42,914 bases of DNA from Lachnospiraceae bacterium (GTDB taxonomy: Bacteria; Bacillota; Clostridia; Lachnospirales; Lachnospiraceae). Made by a program: the position numbers and the translations under genes. Location: the NCBI GenBank assembly GCA_030537145.1, contig JAUNON010000020.1, positions 1-42,914 on the forward strand, written 5' to 3'. Below the pieces are notes generated by a model. The model worked only from the letters and a program-made list of their open reading frames with translations. It was not told where the DNA came from and ran no database searches. The stretch's first letter is position 1, and the number at the start of each line of letters is the position of its first letter. Of the stretch, positions 1-6,289 are shown piece after piece.

Positions 1-60
1 CAGGAAGTGCTCACAAACACCGGATACAGAGCTTTGCAAATGAGATTTTGCGGCAACCCC
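1..60. repeat. Right part of a 170-bp palindromic repeat, cut by the window edge
   Basis: These 60 bases match positions 30509-30568 with only about two differences and also match 13773-13832. They include the right arm ATTTTGCGGCAACCCC. The copy continues to the left of the window. It lies just outside the left end of the integrated element, so before integration it sat directly downstream of rpsI and may have acted as its terminator (inference). Confidence 0.85.
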
Positions 61-84
61 TTGCAAATTTCTTTAATTGTAGAG

Positions 85-99
85 AAATTATCTCTTGGA
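85..99 (+). other. Left attachment core of the integrated element
   Basis: The 15 bases AAATTATCTCTTGGA recur exactly at 8100-8114, where they form the end and stop codon of rpsI. The two copies are in the same orientation and bracket about 8 kb that carries a tyrosine integrase and phage-type genes. This is the duplicated core expected from site-specific integration. The flank to the left (1-84) would be the original sequence downstream of rpsI. Confidence 0.85.
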
Positions 100-143
100 T
101 AAGTACAGATGCCGTAAAATCAAGGCTTTCCATACTATTTGTA

Positions 144-158
144 AGCAACACGTAAGAA
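144..158 (+). repeat. Integrase arm-type repeat, left end
   Basis: AGCAACACGTAAGAA here resembles two tandem copies at the right end of the element (7996-8010 and 8007-8021), giving the consensus AGCAACNYGTRAGMA. All copies have the same orientation and lie 45-105 bases inside the cores. That placement fits arm-type binding sites of a tyrosine integrase (inference). Confidence 0.6.
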
Positions 159-198
159 GTTCAGTTATCTGTACAAAATGAACAAACTGAACCGTTTT

Positions 199-636
199 TT
201 ATGTATCAATCTCATTCATCAACACATTTCTATGTGTTTCTTCAAATGTTTTCAGTGCCTTTTTATGTATTCCCAAAACATAATTATAAGACCTCTGCAT
301 TTCAGCAGATGCTTGCTTGATGGTTTTTTCTTGCACATAAACTTTAAACAGTATTTGCATATATTCAGCATTACGCAGAGATTGAATCTGTTTTATTACT
401 TCCTGTTGTTTCCGAAAAAGAGCGTTGATTTCTTCATCAATCTTTGTTCCAATATCAGCCGCTTTTGAAGCATTATCTCCTACCCGGTCAGGTGTTCCGC
501 TCATTTGCACCTTTACCGGATTGACTGTCGCCGTTATAGAAGTAGCCATTTCTAAATACATTTGTCTTTGTTCCTGAAGCTGGCTGATTTTAGTTTTCAT
601 TGTCTGCATTTCTGATAAATACTGTTTTGCGGTCAT
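199..636 (-). CDS. Phage late transcription regulator, DUF1492/RinA-like, sigma region 4-type HTH
   Basis: This 145-residue protein starts MTAKQYLSEM and has a long coiled-coil-like first two thirds (residues about 5-95). The C-terminus is helical, with YMQILFKVYVQEKTIKQ followed by a second helix pair, resembling sigma-70 region 4. This matches the DUF1492 family of small phage regulators that switch on packaging or structural genes. I chose the start at 636 because AAAGGG lies 9 bases upstream; an in-frame start at 654 would overlap the previous gene. It is the last gene before the left attachment site. Its target promoter is unknown; the promoter at 2636-2664 is a candidate. Confidence 0.7.
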   Translation of the reverse strand: MTAKQYLSEMQTMKTKISQLQEQRQMYLEMATSITATVNPVKVQMSGTPDRVGDNASKAADIGTKIDEEINALFRKQQEVIKQIQSLRNAEYMQILFKVYVQEKTIKQASAEMQRSYNYVLGIHKKALKTFEETHRNVLMNEIDT

Positions 637-640
637 GCCT

Positions 641-850
641 TTAGTCCCTTTCATTCAAAATCTGTTCCAGTTCTGCGATCTTCTTTTCCTGATCATCCGT
701 CCTAATACCACTCAAAATCACATTACAGGTTGCGGTAATACTGTTGGCAGTCTTGGTGTCAAGTTCGCCCTTATATGTCATATTTGCCACCTTTGCAAGT
801 GCTTTCCTGATATTGTCCGGGGTATCAAGTTTCAAGTTGCGTTTCGCCAT
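641..850 (-). CDS. Small conserved phage protein, function unknown
   Basis: A 69-residue charged, helical protein (MAKRNLKLDTPDNIRKALAK...) ending in LEQILNERD. It starts directly after the stop codon of the preceding gene (851), and its own stop lies 4 bases before the start of the regulator at 636, so the three genes are translationally coupled. Proteins of this kind occur next to terminase or head genes of Firmicute phages, but I cannot assign a role. It has no signal peptide, membrane segment or cysteine pair. Confidence 0.65.
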   Translation of the reverse strand: MAKRNLKLDTPDNIRKALAKVANMTYKGELDTKTANSITATCNVILSGIRTDDQEKKIAELEQILNERD

Positions 851-1135
851 CTAATCACCTTCCAGCGTATCAATAATAATCGTTACATCCCTGTCATTTG
901 GGTGCTTTTCACTCAATTCCTGCAATGCTTCAACGGCATCATTTACAGAGTCACAAATGCACTTTGCTATTGTCAGTTTACAACCCGGCTTATTTCTTGG
1001 AATGTAATTCCACAACTGTCCGTATGCTTCCCATTTTCCACCGTCAACAGGGTAAACCATACCCAAAGAAAACCTTAATTCAGTAGTTCCGCATACCTTT
1101 TTTGCTTTGATAATTAACCTGTCTAAATGCTTCAT
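851..1135 (-). CDS. Hypothetical phage protein
   Basis: A 94-residue protein starting MKHLDRLIIKAKK. AAAGG stands 8 bases upstream of this ATG, which is why I prefer it to an upstream GTG at 1144. It has a mixed alpha/beta look with a tryptophan-rich middle (GGKWEAYGQLWNYIP) and an acidic end. I recognise no known motif. It lies between the terminator that follows the capsid gene and the 69-residue gene, so it is expressed by read-through or from an unseen promoter. Confidence 0.6.
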   Translation of the reverse strand: MKHLDRLIIKAKKVCGTTELRFSLGMVYPVDGGKWEAYGQLWNYIPRNKPGCKLTIAKCICDSVNDAVEALQELSEKHPNDRDVTIIIDTLEGD

Positions 1136-1152
1136 CTGTTCCACCTTTCAAA

Positions 1153-1185
1153 AATGCCCCCGGTAAGGAGAAGACCGGGAGCATT
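1153..1185 (-). terminator. Terminator directly after the major capsid gene
   Basis: On the minus strand, AATGCTCCCGGT pairs with ACCGGGGGCATT (12 bp, one mismatch) around a 9-base loop, and TTTTTGAAA follows. It begins 17 bases after the capsid stop codon. It should limit transcription of the three downstream genes relative to the capsid gene. Confidence 0.8.
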
Positions 1186-1201
1186 TACCAAAATAAAGAT
1201 A

Positions 1202-2050
1202 TTATGCCGTTGGAGTTGTAGTAGCTGCCTGATAATAAATAGCTTTCGCCTTATTGTCCAGTACAAACGCATCATAGCAAATGCGACCTTCCACCAATGA
1301 ACCGCTGATTCCGGGCGGATCCTGATGGATTTTGTAATCTTCCAGTTTTGTCGGTGCTACCGTTGCAACCGGGTGAGCGACCATAAAGCCGAAGTTTTCA
1401 GGAAGTCTTGCAGCGGGAACCTTGATCACATTTGCACCATCAATCATACCAATAACACCCTTGATTCTCAATTCATTGGAAATATCCGTTTCCATGACAA
1501 TATCTTTGCACTGCTTCATCAGCAGGTAAATATCAGGAGTGACAACAATAACCCTTCCAGTTTCCGGTACATCCGCATTGTCAAGTGCAGCATTACCCTT
1601 GATGATCTCCAAATAAATATTATCTTTGGTGAGTTCTACTGCATCCGGTTTTGTTCCTGCCTTGGCAGTCATAACACCGTACACATAAGAATCAATTTCA
1701 GGAATAACAACTTCACGCTGCTGCCTTTCCAGTGCAGAAGCTGCCTGAACCTGCTGCTTTGTTTCATCCGTATCGAGTTTATCAATAGCGAATGTAAAAG
1801 AACGGTCTTTTGTCAGTGTCATTTCTTCCGTCACTGCATCCAACCCCTGCACCTGCCCATACCGGGAGTTATTTGCCCCGGTTCCGGCTCGATCATAGTC
1901 GTTCATTTCCGCTGTAGTTACTTTATACACCTTGATAGTGTGTGCCCCTGTCCAATCAAAATCATTGTTTGTCAGGAGGGATTTCTTACTTTCCGCTGTG
2001 AATTTTTCATCAACATACGGTTCAAATTTACTTGCTAACTGAATAGCCAT
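1202..2050 (-). CDS. Phage major capsid protein
   Basis: A 282-residue protein starting MAIQLASKFEPYVDEKF, with the conserved stretches NNDFDWTGAHTIKVYKV, MNDYDRAG, LTKDRSFTFAIDKLD and VVIPEIDSYVYGVM. It ends with a C-terminal domain containing LEDYKIHQDPPGISG. This matches the HK97-fold major capsid proteins common in siphophages of Firmicutes. The length is that of a complete protein and the frame is intact. It follows the scaffold gene at 2067, the usual phage order. A strong hairpin terminator follows it. No portal, protease, head-tail connector or tail gene accompanies it, which is the odd feature. Confidence 0.88.
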   Translation of the reverse strand: MAIQLASKFEPYVDEKFTAESKKSLLTNNDFDWTGAHTIKVYKVTTAEMNDYDRAGTGANNSRYGQVQGLDAVTEEMTLTKDRSFTFAIDKLDTDETKQQVQAASALERQQREVVIPEIDSYVYGVMTAKAGTKPDAVELTKDNIYLEIIKGNAALDNADVPETGRVIVVTPDIYLLMKQCKDIVMETDISNELRIKGVIGMIDGANVIKVPAARLPENFGFMVAHPVATVAPTKLEDYKIHQDPPGISGSLVEGRICYDAFVLDNKAKAIYYQAATTTPTA

Positions 2051-2066
2051 ATTCTAAACACCCTTT

Positions 2067-2483
2067 CTATTTCAACCCCATCGCCTTTCTTAATGGGTCA
2101 CCCGTCAGCGCATTGCTGATGCCACTCGGCAAGGGGTTTTCTATAATCTTTCTCGTTGTTTTGTCCTGTTCAGTGTTCGCTGAACCTTCCTTGAAACCTC
2201 TGGTTTTGTCAATTACATCAATAGCAGCTTTCAAGGATTCTTCATCAGAATACCGAAGGACATCTGCTAAATTTTTAGGAAGCCCCCGCTCTGACAATAA
2301 TTCTTTCGCCCTGATCTGCATTTCCCTTTGGTTCAATTCTTTTTCCCTTTTGTCAAATTCAGATGCCCGGCTTGCCCGATCTTCTGCCAGACGCTTACTG
2401 ACAATAGCGTTCACCTGCTCCTGTGTAAAGGTTTTTTCCTGCTGCTGTTCCGTTGCAGTCCCGGTTGTGTTCTGATTTTCCAT
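2067..2483 (-). CDS. Phage scaffolding protein, DUF4355 type
   Basis: A 138-residue protein with a low-complexity Gln/Thr/Glu N-terminus (MENQNTTGTATEQQQEKTFT). A long charged coiled coil follows at about residues 25-70 (SKRLAEDRASRASEFDKREK), then LRYSDEESLKAAIDVID. The C-terminus, LTGDPLRKAMGLK, is basic. This is the pattern of DUF4355 capsid assembly scaffolds, which are made just before the coat protein and removed from the finished head. AAAGGG stands 7 bases upstream of the start. It lies downstream of a promoter at 2636-2664 and a folded leader. Confidence 0.82.
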   Translation of the reverse strand: MENQNTTGTATEQQQEKTFTQEQVNAIVSKRLAEDRASRASEFDKREKELNQREMQIRAKELLSERGLPKNLADVLRYSDEESLKAAIDVIDKTRGFKEGSANTEQDKTTRKIIENPLPSGISNALTGDPLRKAMGLK

Positions 2484-2502
2484 ATCTTTACCCTTTCTGT
2501 TT

Positions 2503-2635
2503 TACGTCTCCGGTAGACTATTTTTTTTCAAATAAATAAGGCATGAGATAACCAAAAGAATCAGTTATTCCCATGCCTTGATTTCAAGACTAACACCGTT
2601 CCGGTGCGGTACTCATGCCATATTTATTTACAGCA
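2503..2635 (-). promoter_or_regulatory. Structured 5' leader of the scaffold-capsid operon
   Basis: On the minus strand, AAATAAATATGGCATGAG (near 2611-2628) can pair with CTCATGCCTTATTTATTT (near 2532-2549) in an 18-bp stem with one mismatch. The enclosed sequence has its own hairpin CACCG-GAA-CGGTG. A second GGCATGGG plus AATAAC can compete for the same CATGCC and GTTAT partners, so two alternative folds are possible. The leader lies between a clear promoter and the scaffold start. Confidence 0.5.
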
Positions 2636-2664
2636 AGAATACCATATATAGGGGGTATAGTCAA
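2636..2664 (-). promoter_or_regulatory. Promoter of the scaffold-capsid genes
   Basis: On the minus strand, TTGACT (2659-2664) and TATTCT (2636-2641) are separated by 17 bases. The promoter lies just after the stop of the 55-residue gene and about 150 bases before the scaffold start, so the structural genes appear to have their own promoter. Confidence 0.7.
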
Positions 2665-2674
2665 GAAAAATCGC

Positions 2675-2842
2675 TTATTTTGCGGTGTTTCCAGTTCTTG
2701 GAACCGTCAAAACCGTATGCAAAAACCCGTCTTTCGGTGCAGTTTCACGCACTTTCGTATCAGGAAACAGCCTTTTTACCGCCGCTTCATGCAATAATTT
2801 CTTGTCATGCTCATTCTCTGAATATGTAACTCTAATCTTCAT
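2675..2842 (-). CDS. Small phage protein, 55 residues, function unknown
   Basis: An open frame of 55 codons starts MKIRVTYSENEHDKKLL and ends PRTGNTAK. AGGAAGG lies 9 bases upstream of the ATG. The protein is basic, with an N-terminal strand followed by a helix. Small proteins of this shape are common in early regions of Firmicute phages. It lies between the 63-residue gene and the structural-gene promoter. I cannot assign a function. Confidence 0.6.
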   Translation of the reverse strand: MKIRVTYSENEHDKKLLHEAAVKRLFPDTKVRETAPKDGFLHTVLTVPRTGNTAK

Positions 2843-2858
2843 TTTAAATCACCTTCCT

Positions 2859-2998
2859 GACCTCATATAACGCTCATATATCAATTTTTATCTGATACTT
2901 GATAAAATGGTCAGTCACATGGTAAACTATGGTTGTTCAGGTCATATGTTTATCATGTGACAAGCTCTTATGTAATTTCTGATTATATGAGGGCTTTT
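2859..2998. repeat. Nested inverted repeats between small genes
   Basis: CCTCATATAA near 2859 pairs with TTATATGAGG near 2984. Inside this, GTCACATGGTAAAC pairs with GTTTATCATGTGAC. On the plus strand the outer arm is followed by GCTTTTCT. The structure could be a processing site or a weak terminator between the 63-residue and 55-residue genes. No gene was seen in the stretch 2843-2998. Confidence 0.5.
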
Positions 2999-3190
2999 CT
3001 ATTTGGTATCATTGAATATTTCATTGTTTTTCTGCAAATAGTCAAATGCAGCATCAATCACAACTGAAACGTCTATACCGTCTAAAATCAATTCTTCGCA
3101 CCCAACCAAACACATGACAGTTCTTAAAATCTCCATTGCTTTCATGTTGTTATCATCCAGTTGGTCTATAATTTCATTAGTAAATTTCAT
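2999..3190 (-). CDS. Small acidic phage protein, 63 residues, function unknown
   Basis: The protein starts MKFTNEIIDQLDDNNMK and is predicted helical and acidic, with a hydrophobic middle (LRTVMCLVGCEELILDGIDV). GAGG stands 7 bases before the chosen ATG; a TTG six bases further upstream is possible but less likely. It is one of a run of four tiny genes between the primase and the scaffold. No motif is recognised. Confidence 0.6.
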   Translation of the reverse strand: MKFTNEIIDQLDDNNMKAMEILRTVMCLVGCEELILDGIDVSVVIDAAFDYLQKNNEIFNDTK

Positions 3191-3207
3191 AATCAATCCT
3201 CTCTTTC

Positions 3208-3300
3208 TTAATATCCCAGCAATCCTCTGAGGAAAAAATACACCAATCTGATTTTTCTTTCATCTACCTTGTCTAACATTTCAATAATCTGATTTTTCAT
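3208..3300 (-). CDS. Mini-protein, 30 residues
   Basis: An open frame starts MKNQIIEMLDKVDERKIRLV and ends RGLLGY. It resembles the very short 'MLDKVDERKI...YIFLRGLL' helical proteins found in Firmicute phages and mobile elements, usually of unknown role. GGGAG lies about 9 bases upstream. It starts 13 bases after the stop of the 54-residue gene, consistent with co-transcription. Confidence 0.55.
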   Translation of the reverse strand: MKNQIIEMLDKVDERKIRLVYFFLRGLLGY

Positions 3301-3313
3301 CTTCCTGCTCTCC

Positions 3314-3478
3314 CTAATATCCTTTACAATCGTTAGCGTGCCTGATTGCGTTTTGTAATAATTTCAGAGAAATGCTCATATCCTCAATCTGATCTACCGC
3401 ATCTTTAAAAGCACATTCACCTTTTCTGTACCAAGCACAATCTTTCCTGCAATCCTGCTGTGTTAATGGACAAAACAT
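3314..3478 (-). CDS. Small cysteine-rich phage protein, 54 residues, possible zinc knuckle
   Basis: The protein starts MFCPLTQQDCRKDCAWYRKG. Cysteines at residues 3, 10, 14 and 22 (C-x6-C-x3-C-x7-C) suggest one bound metal ion. A charged helix follows, and the protein ends CKGY. AGGTG lies 6 bases before the ATG. Similar short 'FCPLTQ-C-KDCAWY' proteins occur in phages of clostridia, where their function is not known. It follows the candidate replication origin. Confidence 0.65.
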   Translation of the reverse strand: MFCPLTQQDCRKDCAWYRKGECAFKDAVDQIEDMSISLKLLQNAIRHANDCKGY

Positions 3479-3503
3479 AATTTTCACCTGTCTTTCCTGT
3501 CAG

Positions 3504-3725
3504 GTAGAAGAACAGTAGTAGAAGAACTAAATTTTTATATTATATTTATATTTTTGACTTTTGTAAAAATCAGAAAAATATCTATATAAAGAATTAAGAA
3601 TAACTTCTACCAACTTCTACCGCCCTATAAATAAAGGCTTTTTTACTTCTACCCCACCTTTTACTAACTTCTACTTTTCTTCTACCTCTACATAAATCTG
3701 CAAATTATTACCTTTGATCTTCTAC
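3504..3725. other. Candidate replication origin: heptamer iterons flanking an AT-rich core
   Basis: GTAGAAG occurs at 3504-3510 and 3518-3524. Its complement CTTCTAC occurs at 3604-3610, 3614-3620, 3646-3652, 3668-3674, 3679-3685 and 3719-3725. Between the two groups, 3525-3603 is almost entirely A and T. The cluster begins inside the primase stop codon. Iterons on both sides of an AT-rich stretch right after the rep/primase gene is the known plan of origins in staphylococcal pathogenicity islands. Replication from this site is inferred. Confidence 0.7.
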
Positions 3726-5584
3726 TGTTTCGTTGCTGTTCTCAAAATCTGATTGACTGATTTTGAAAATGTTATTTTTGATACAGGTTTTTGAAAACCG
3801 TTTTCTGCACAAAATACCTGATACCGCTTATACACATCAGAAGTCAATTCATTGATGATACTTTCTTTCCCTACATCCTCAATAAATGCAAGGATGGGAT
3901 TGTTTTCTTTTTCATAGCTTTCCTTCTGCTGTTCTGTTTTTGCTGTAACTGTGAAACTTTTTCTTTCAAGCACATCTGCCAGACCATATAAAGCGCACTG
4001 TATAAAATATTCCATGTTTTCAGGCTGTTCCAGTTTGTACTTGATAAACGGGTCAAAGTCAGGAGAATCCGCTGTAAACTTCCCATTCAGGGGAATCAGC
4101 AGCAATCGTCTTAATACTGCCCCGGTTTTATCCTTCATCCGGGGAATATCGTTTGCAGAATAAATGTGCATTGCATACGGTGCAAAGTTTATTGCCGGGA
4201 TTCCCTTTTGTTCTGCCTTGATTACTTCCCCAGTAACCATCTTTTTCAGTATGGAAGTATCTGCAATATACTCGCTAGAAATATCATCCCCTATGTTCGC
4301 AAGTTTCCCATACAGCATTATTGTTGAAAATCTGTCTTTCAGTTCTCCCAGATCAAGAGCCGAATAGTTTTCCTTTCCCAACATACTCTGAACCATGTGG
4401 AGAAATGTACTTTTTCCGTTGTTCTTGTCACCTACTAAGATAGCGGCTTTACCTCCACCAAGCGCAGCAGAACGGTACAAGCAAGCCCCGGCTACTTCTT
4501 CCAGTAAATTCCTTATATCTGTGTCACCACAGGAAAGTTTATTAAGCACACTGTCAACCAAGTCCGATTTTGCATCAGGGTTGTAATTCCAAGGTATTTT
4601 GTTGGTGATCAGATATTCAGGACTAAACTGCCCCAAACTATCCGTATCTACATTATAAATACCGTTTTTAAATGCAATCAAATTCAGATCTGTCTTCTGT
4701 TCTTCCTCAACACACACCACATTCAAATAACTGATCACTTCATTTCTTTGATTTCTGGTCAGGGAAGATATTTCTTTCAGTATTGCCCTTTCAATCGCAT
4801 CATAACCGGGTATATAAACACCATCCTCATACACATGAAGTTGACCATTAATTTTCTTAACGTGGTACTGCTTCCTGATATGCTCTGCAAATTGATCATG
4901 AGAAAACTTACTCTTTTGGAAGAAAACCGACTTTTTAAACGCTTCATCACGCAAGATCACATCAAGTTCCTTTTCTTCCAGTGGTTCAGAAAGTACATAC
5001 TGATTTAAAATCCTGATACATTCTTTGATTTCATCAACTGCAAGACCATTGTTCTGCAAAGTCAGAATATAAGAAAATAACGTACTGTTCCTACCGTCAC
5101 CCTCACCCATATTTGCAAAATCTATACTACACTTTGGCAGCGGTGTGAAATACTTCGGCATTTCCTGATAAGGCTGTTTATTATAAAACGGAATCCGTTC
5201 TACACCATTAAACTTTAGGCACTCTCCCGGAAGTGAATACCCCGGATGAAAGTCTACTACAACACCACAGGCAAGCATCACTTTATCAGCTTTTTTCAAT
5301 GATGTATTACTGTTAATCATCAGTACATGAATACCCCTGCCACCTTCCCTATCAGTCATATAGCAAGCCAGTCCTTCCCCCTGGATGATATTCTGCAAAT
5401 TCTTATTATGAGGTTCTTCATCCGCATCAATAAGCACTGTGTTAGCGTTCATTATACCGCTGAAACTATCAAATTCGTTCACTTCCGCAAGAGATACTAT
5501 CTGTGAATTTCTTCCGGGAAACTTTTTTCCTTTTTGATTCTTCACAAAACCTTTATAAAGCCCTGTTTCGTCAAAATCTATCAC
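3722..5584 (-). CDS. Primase-helicase (PrimPol-like N-terminus, PriCT, SF3/D5 helicase)
   Basis: A 620-residue protein. At the N-terminus, NTVLIDADEE (residues 48-57) and GGRGIHVLM (81-89) resemble the acidic and Gly/His motifs of archaeo-eukaryotic-type primases. Residues about 162-220 resemble a PriCT linker domain. The SF3 helicase core follows, with Walker A GDKNNGKST (385-393), Walker B LANIGDDIS (428-436), motif C HIYSANDIPRMKD (473-485) and an arginine pair at 492-493. It should unwind and prime the element's own DNA. The start is GTG at 5584. The candidate origin begins in its stop codon. It is transcribed away from the Cro-like gene. Confidence 0.88.
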   Translation of the reverse strand: MIDFDETGLYKGFVKNQKGKKFPGRNSQIVSLAEVNEFDSFSGIMNANTVLIDADEEPHNKNLQNIIQGEGLACYMTDREGGRGIHVLMINSNTSLKKADKVMLACGVVVDFHPGYSLPGECLKFNGVERIPFYNKQPYQEMPKYFTPLPKCSIDFANMGEGDGRNSTLFSYILTLQNNGLAVDEIKECIRILNQYVLSEPLEEKELDVILRDEAFKKSVFFQKSKFSHDQFAEHIRKQYHVKKINGQLHVYEDGVYIPGYDAIERAILKEISSLTRNQRNEVISYLNVVCVEEEQKTDLNLIAFKNGIYNVDTDSLGQFSPEYLITNKIPWNYNPDAKSDLVDSVLNKLSCGDTDIRNLLEEVAGACLYRSAALGGGKAAILVGDKNNGKSTFLHMVQSMLGKENYSALDLGELKDRFSTIMLYGKLANIGDDISSEYIADTSILKKMVTGEVIKAEQKGIPAINFAPYAMHIYSANDIPRMKDKTGAVLRRLLLIPLNGKFTADSPDFDPFIKYKLEQPENMEYFIQCALYGLADVLERKSFTVTAKTEQQKESYEKENNPILAFIEDVGKESIINELTSDVYKRYQVFCAENGFQKPVSKITFSKSVNQILRTATKQ

Positions 5585-5622
5585 TGTTCAATCTCACCAC
5601 CTTCCTGTATAAATTTTTATAA

Positions 5623-5639
5623 ATAGCACATTCCTTTGT
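5623..5639. repeat. 17-bp direct repeat, copy 1
   Basis: ATAGCACATTCCTTTGT is found here and, exactly, at 6845-6861. A degenerate inverted copy (AAAGGAATATGCGAT) lies at about 6812-6826. Copies therefore stand just upstream of the primase gene and just upstream of the integrase gene. Confidence 0.7.
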
Positions 5640-5673
5640 CTTGGGTTACATCTTCTTAGGTGCTGCAACACCT

Positions 5674-5940
5674 GTACCGATAGCAGCCCTTTTATAAAAA
5701 TTGTGTGTTGGGTATGCTTCTTTCAAGTGGGTCATACATTCCACCGGGTATATTAGAAATCAGGAATACCGCTAAACCCTTATCAGATTTCACACTAAAA
5801 TCTGCAAACTTGCTGACCTACTAGGGATTTTTAAAGCGTTCATTCACCCTGAACCGCTGAACAGTTTCACATTAAAACTGAACAAAACTTGTTGACCGAC
5901 ACCAAACACACAAATCTTATAAAAAGACTGCTACTGGTAC
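5674..5940. other. Structured non-coding region: 40-bp inverted repeat enclosing two matching hairpins
   Basis: The arms at 5674-5712 and 5901-5940 are imperfect inverted repeats of about 40 bases; both begin GTAC and contain TTTTTATAA and TTTGTGTG. Between them, CAGATTT-CACACTA-AAATCTG (5784-5804) and CAGTTT-CACATTA-AAACTG (5862-5880) are two hairpins with the same loop but different, compensating stem bases. No credible open frame fills 5585-5943. The region may be a leader RNA of the primase transcript or a second origin or binding site. Confidence 0.55.
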
Positions 5941-5943
5941 AAA

Positions 5944-6147
5944 TTAACTTTTGTCCAGATCAATTAACTGTTCAACTGGCACATTTAAAGCCTTTGCAAT
6001 CTTACCCGCTGTTGATTCTGAACAGGATTTTCCATTTTTAATGAAATTGATAGTCGCTCTTGAAACTCCGGATAATTCAGAAAGTTTCGTTTGCGTCAAA
6101 TCCTGCTTTGTCAATTCTGTCACAAGTCTAATTCTATTGATCCTCAT
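5944..6147 (-). CDS. Cro-like HTH regulator
   Basis: A 67-residue XRE-family protein starting MRINRIRLVTELTKQDLT. The helix-turn-helix is at about residues 18-45 (TQTKLSELSGVSRATINFIKNG), and LNVPVEQLIDLD ends the domain. AGGAGG stands 5 bases before the ATG at 6147. It is divergent from the CI-like repressor and its promoter interlocks with that gene's promoter. By position it is the first gene of the leftward replication-structure transcript, as Cro or antirepressor genes are in temperate phages and islands. The exact direction of control is inferred. Confidence 0.8.
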   Translation of the reverse strand: MRINRIRLVTELTKQDLTQTKLSELSGVSRATINFIKNGKSCSESTAGKIAKALNVPVEQLIDLDKS

Positions 6148-6161
6148 AACACCCTCCTTTC

Positions 6162-6177
6162 TTTTCAAAATTGAAAA
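6162..6177. promoter_or_regulatory. Operator of the switch, copy 1
   Basis: TTTTCAAAATTGAAAA is a 16-bp palindrome located between the leftward promoter and the Cro-like start. The reverse complement of its core recurs at 6242-6257 with the centre inverted (AAAATT versus TTTT). It is a likely binding site for the CI-like or Cro-like protein. Confidence 0.65.
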
Positions 6178-6183
6178 TTTTTA

Positions 6184-6212
6184 TTGACATTTATATAATA
6201 ATTCTCTATAAT
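6184..6212 (+). promoter_or_regulatory. Rightward promoter for the CI-like repressor
   Basis: TTGACA (6184-6189) and TATAAT (6207-6212) are separated by 17 bases, a perfect consensus. The predicted start near 6219 leaves a leader of about 70 bases that contains operator copy 2. Confidence 0.8.
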
Positions 6213-6223
6213 GAAAATGTCAA
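6195..6223 (-). promoter_or_regulatory. Leftward promoter for the Cro-like gene, interlocked with the rightward one
   Basis: On the minus strand, TTGACA (6218-6223) and TATTAT (6195-6200) are 17 bases apart. Each -10 box lies in the spacer of the other promoter, so RNA polymerase cannot occupy both at once. Confidence 0.78.
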
Positions 6224-6241
6224 GTGTTTTTCATAAAATTA

Positions 6242-6257
6242 TTTTCAATTTTGAAAA
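6242..6257. promoter_or_regulatory. Operator of the switch, copy 2
   Basis: TTTTCAATTTTGAAAA is a palindrome downstream of the rightward promoter and before the repressor's ribosome binding site. It mirrors copy 1 about the promoter pair, which suggests symmetric road-block control. Confidence 0.65.
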
Positions 6258-6289
6258 TTTATGGTATGCTATTTGTGGAGGTGAAACCT

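Noticed and set aside
1325..2038. 237-codon open frame opposite the capsid gene
   Set aside because: A shadow of the capsid coding sequence, with no domain.
2603..2640. Intrinsic terminator before the scaffold gene
   Set aside because: The long stem is followed by A residues, not T residues, on the transcribed strand, so it is described as a structured leader instead.
3504..3725. CRISPR-like array from the repeated CTTCTAC boxes
   Set aside because: The repeats are only 7 bases, unevenly spaced and in both orientations, and no cas gene is present; iterons of an origin explain them better.
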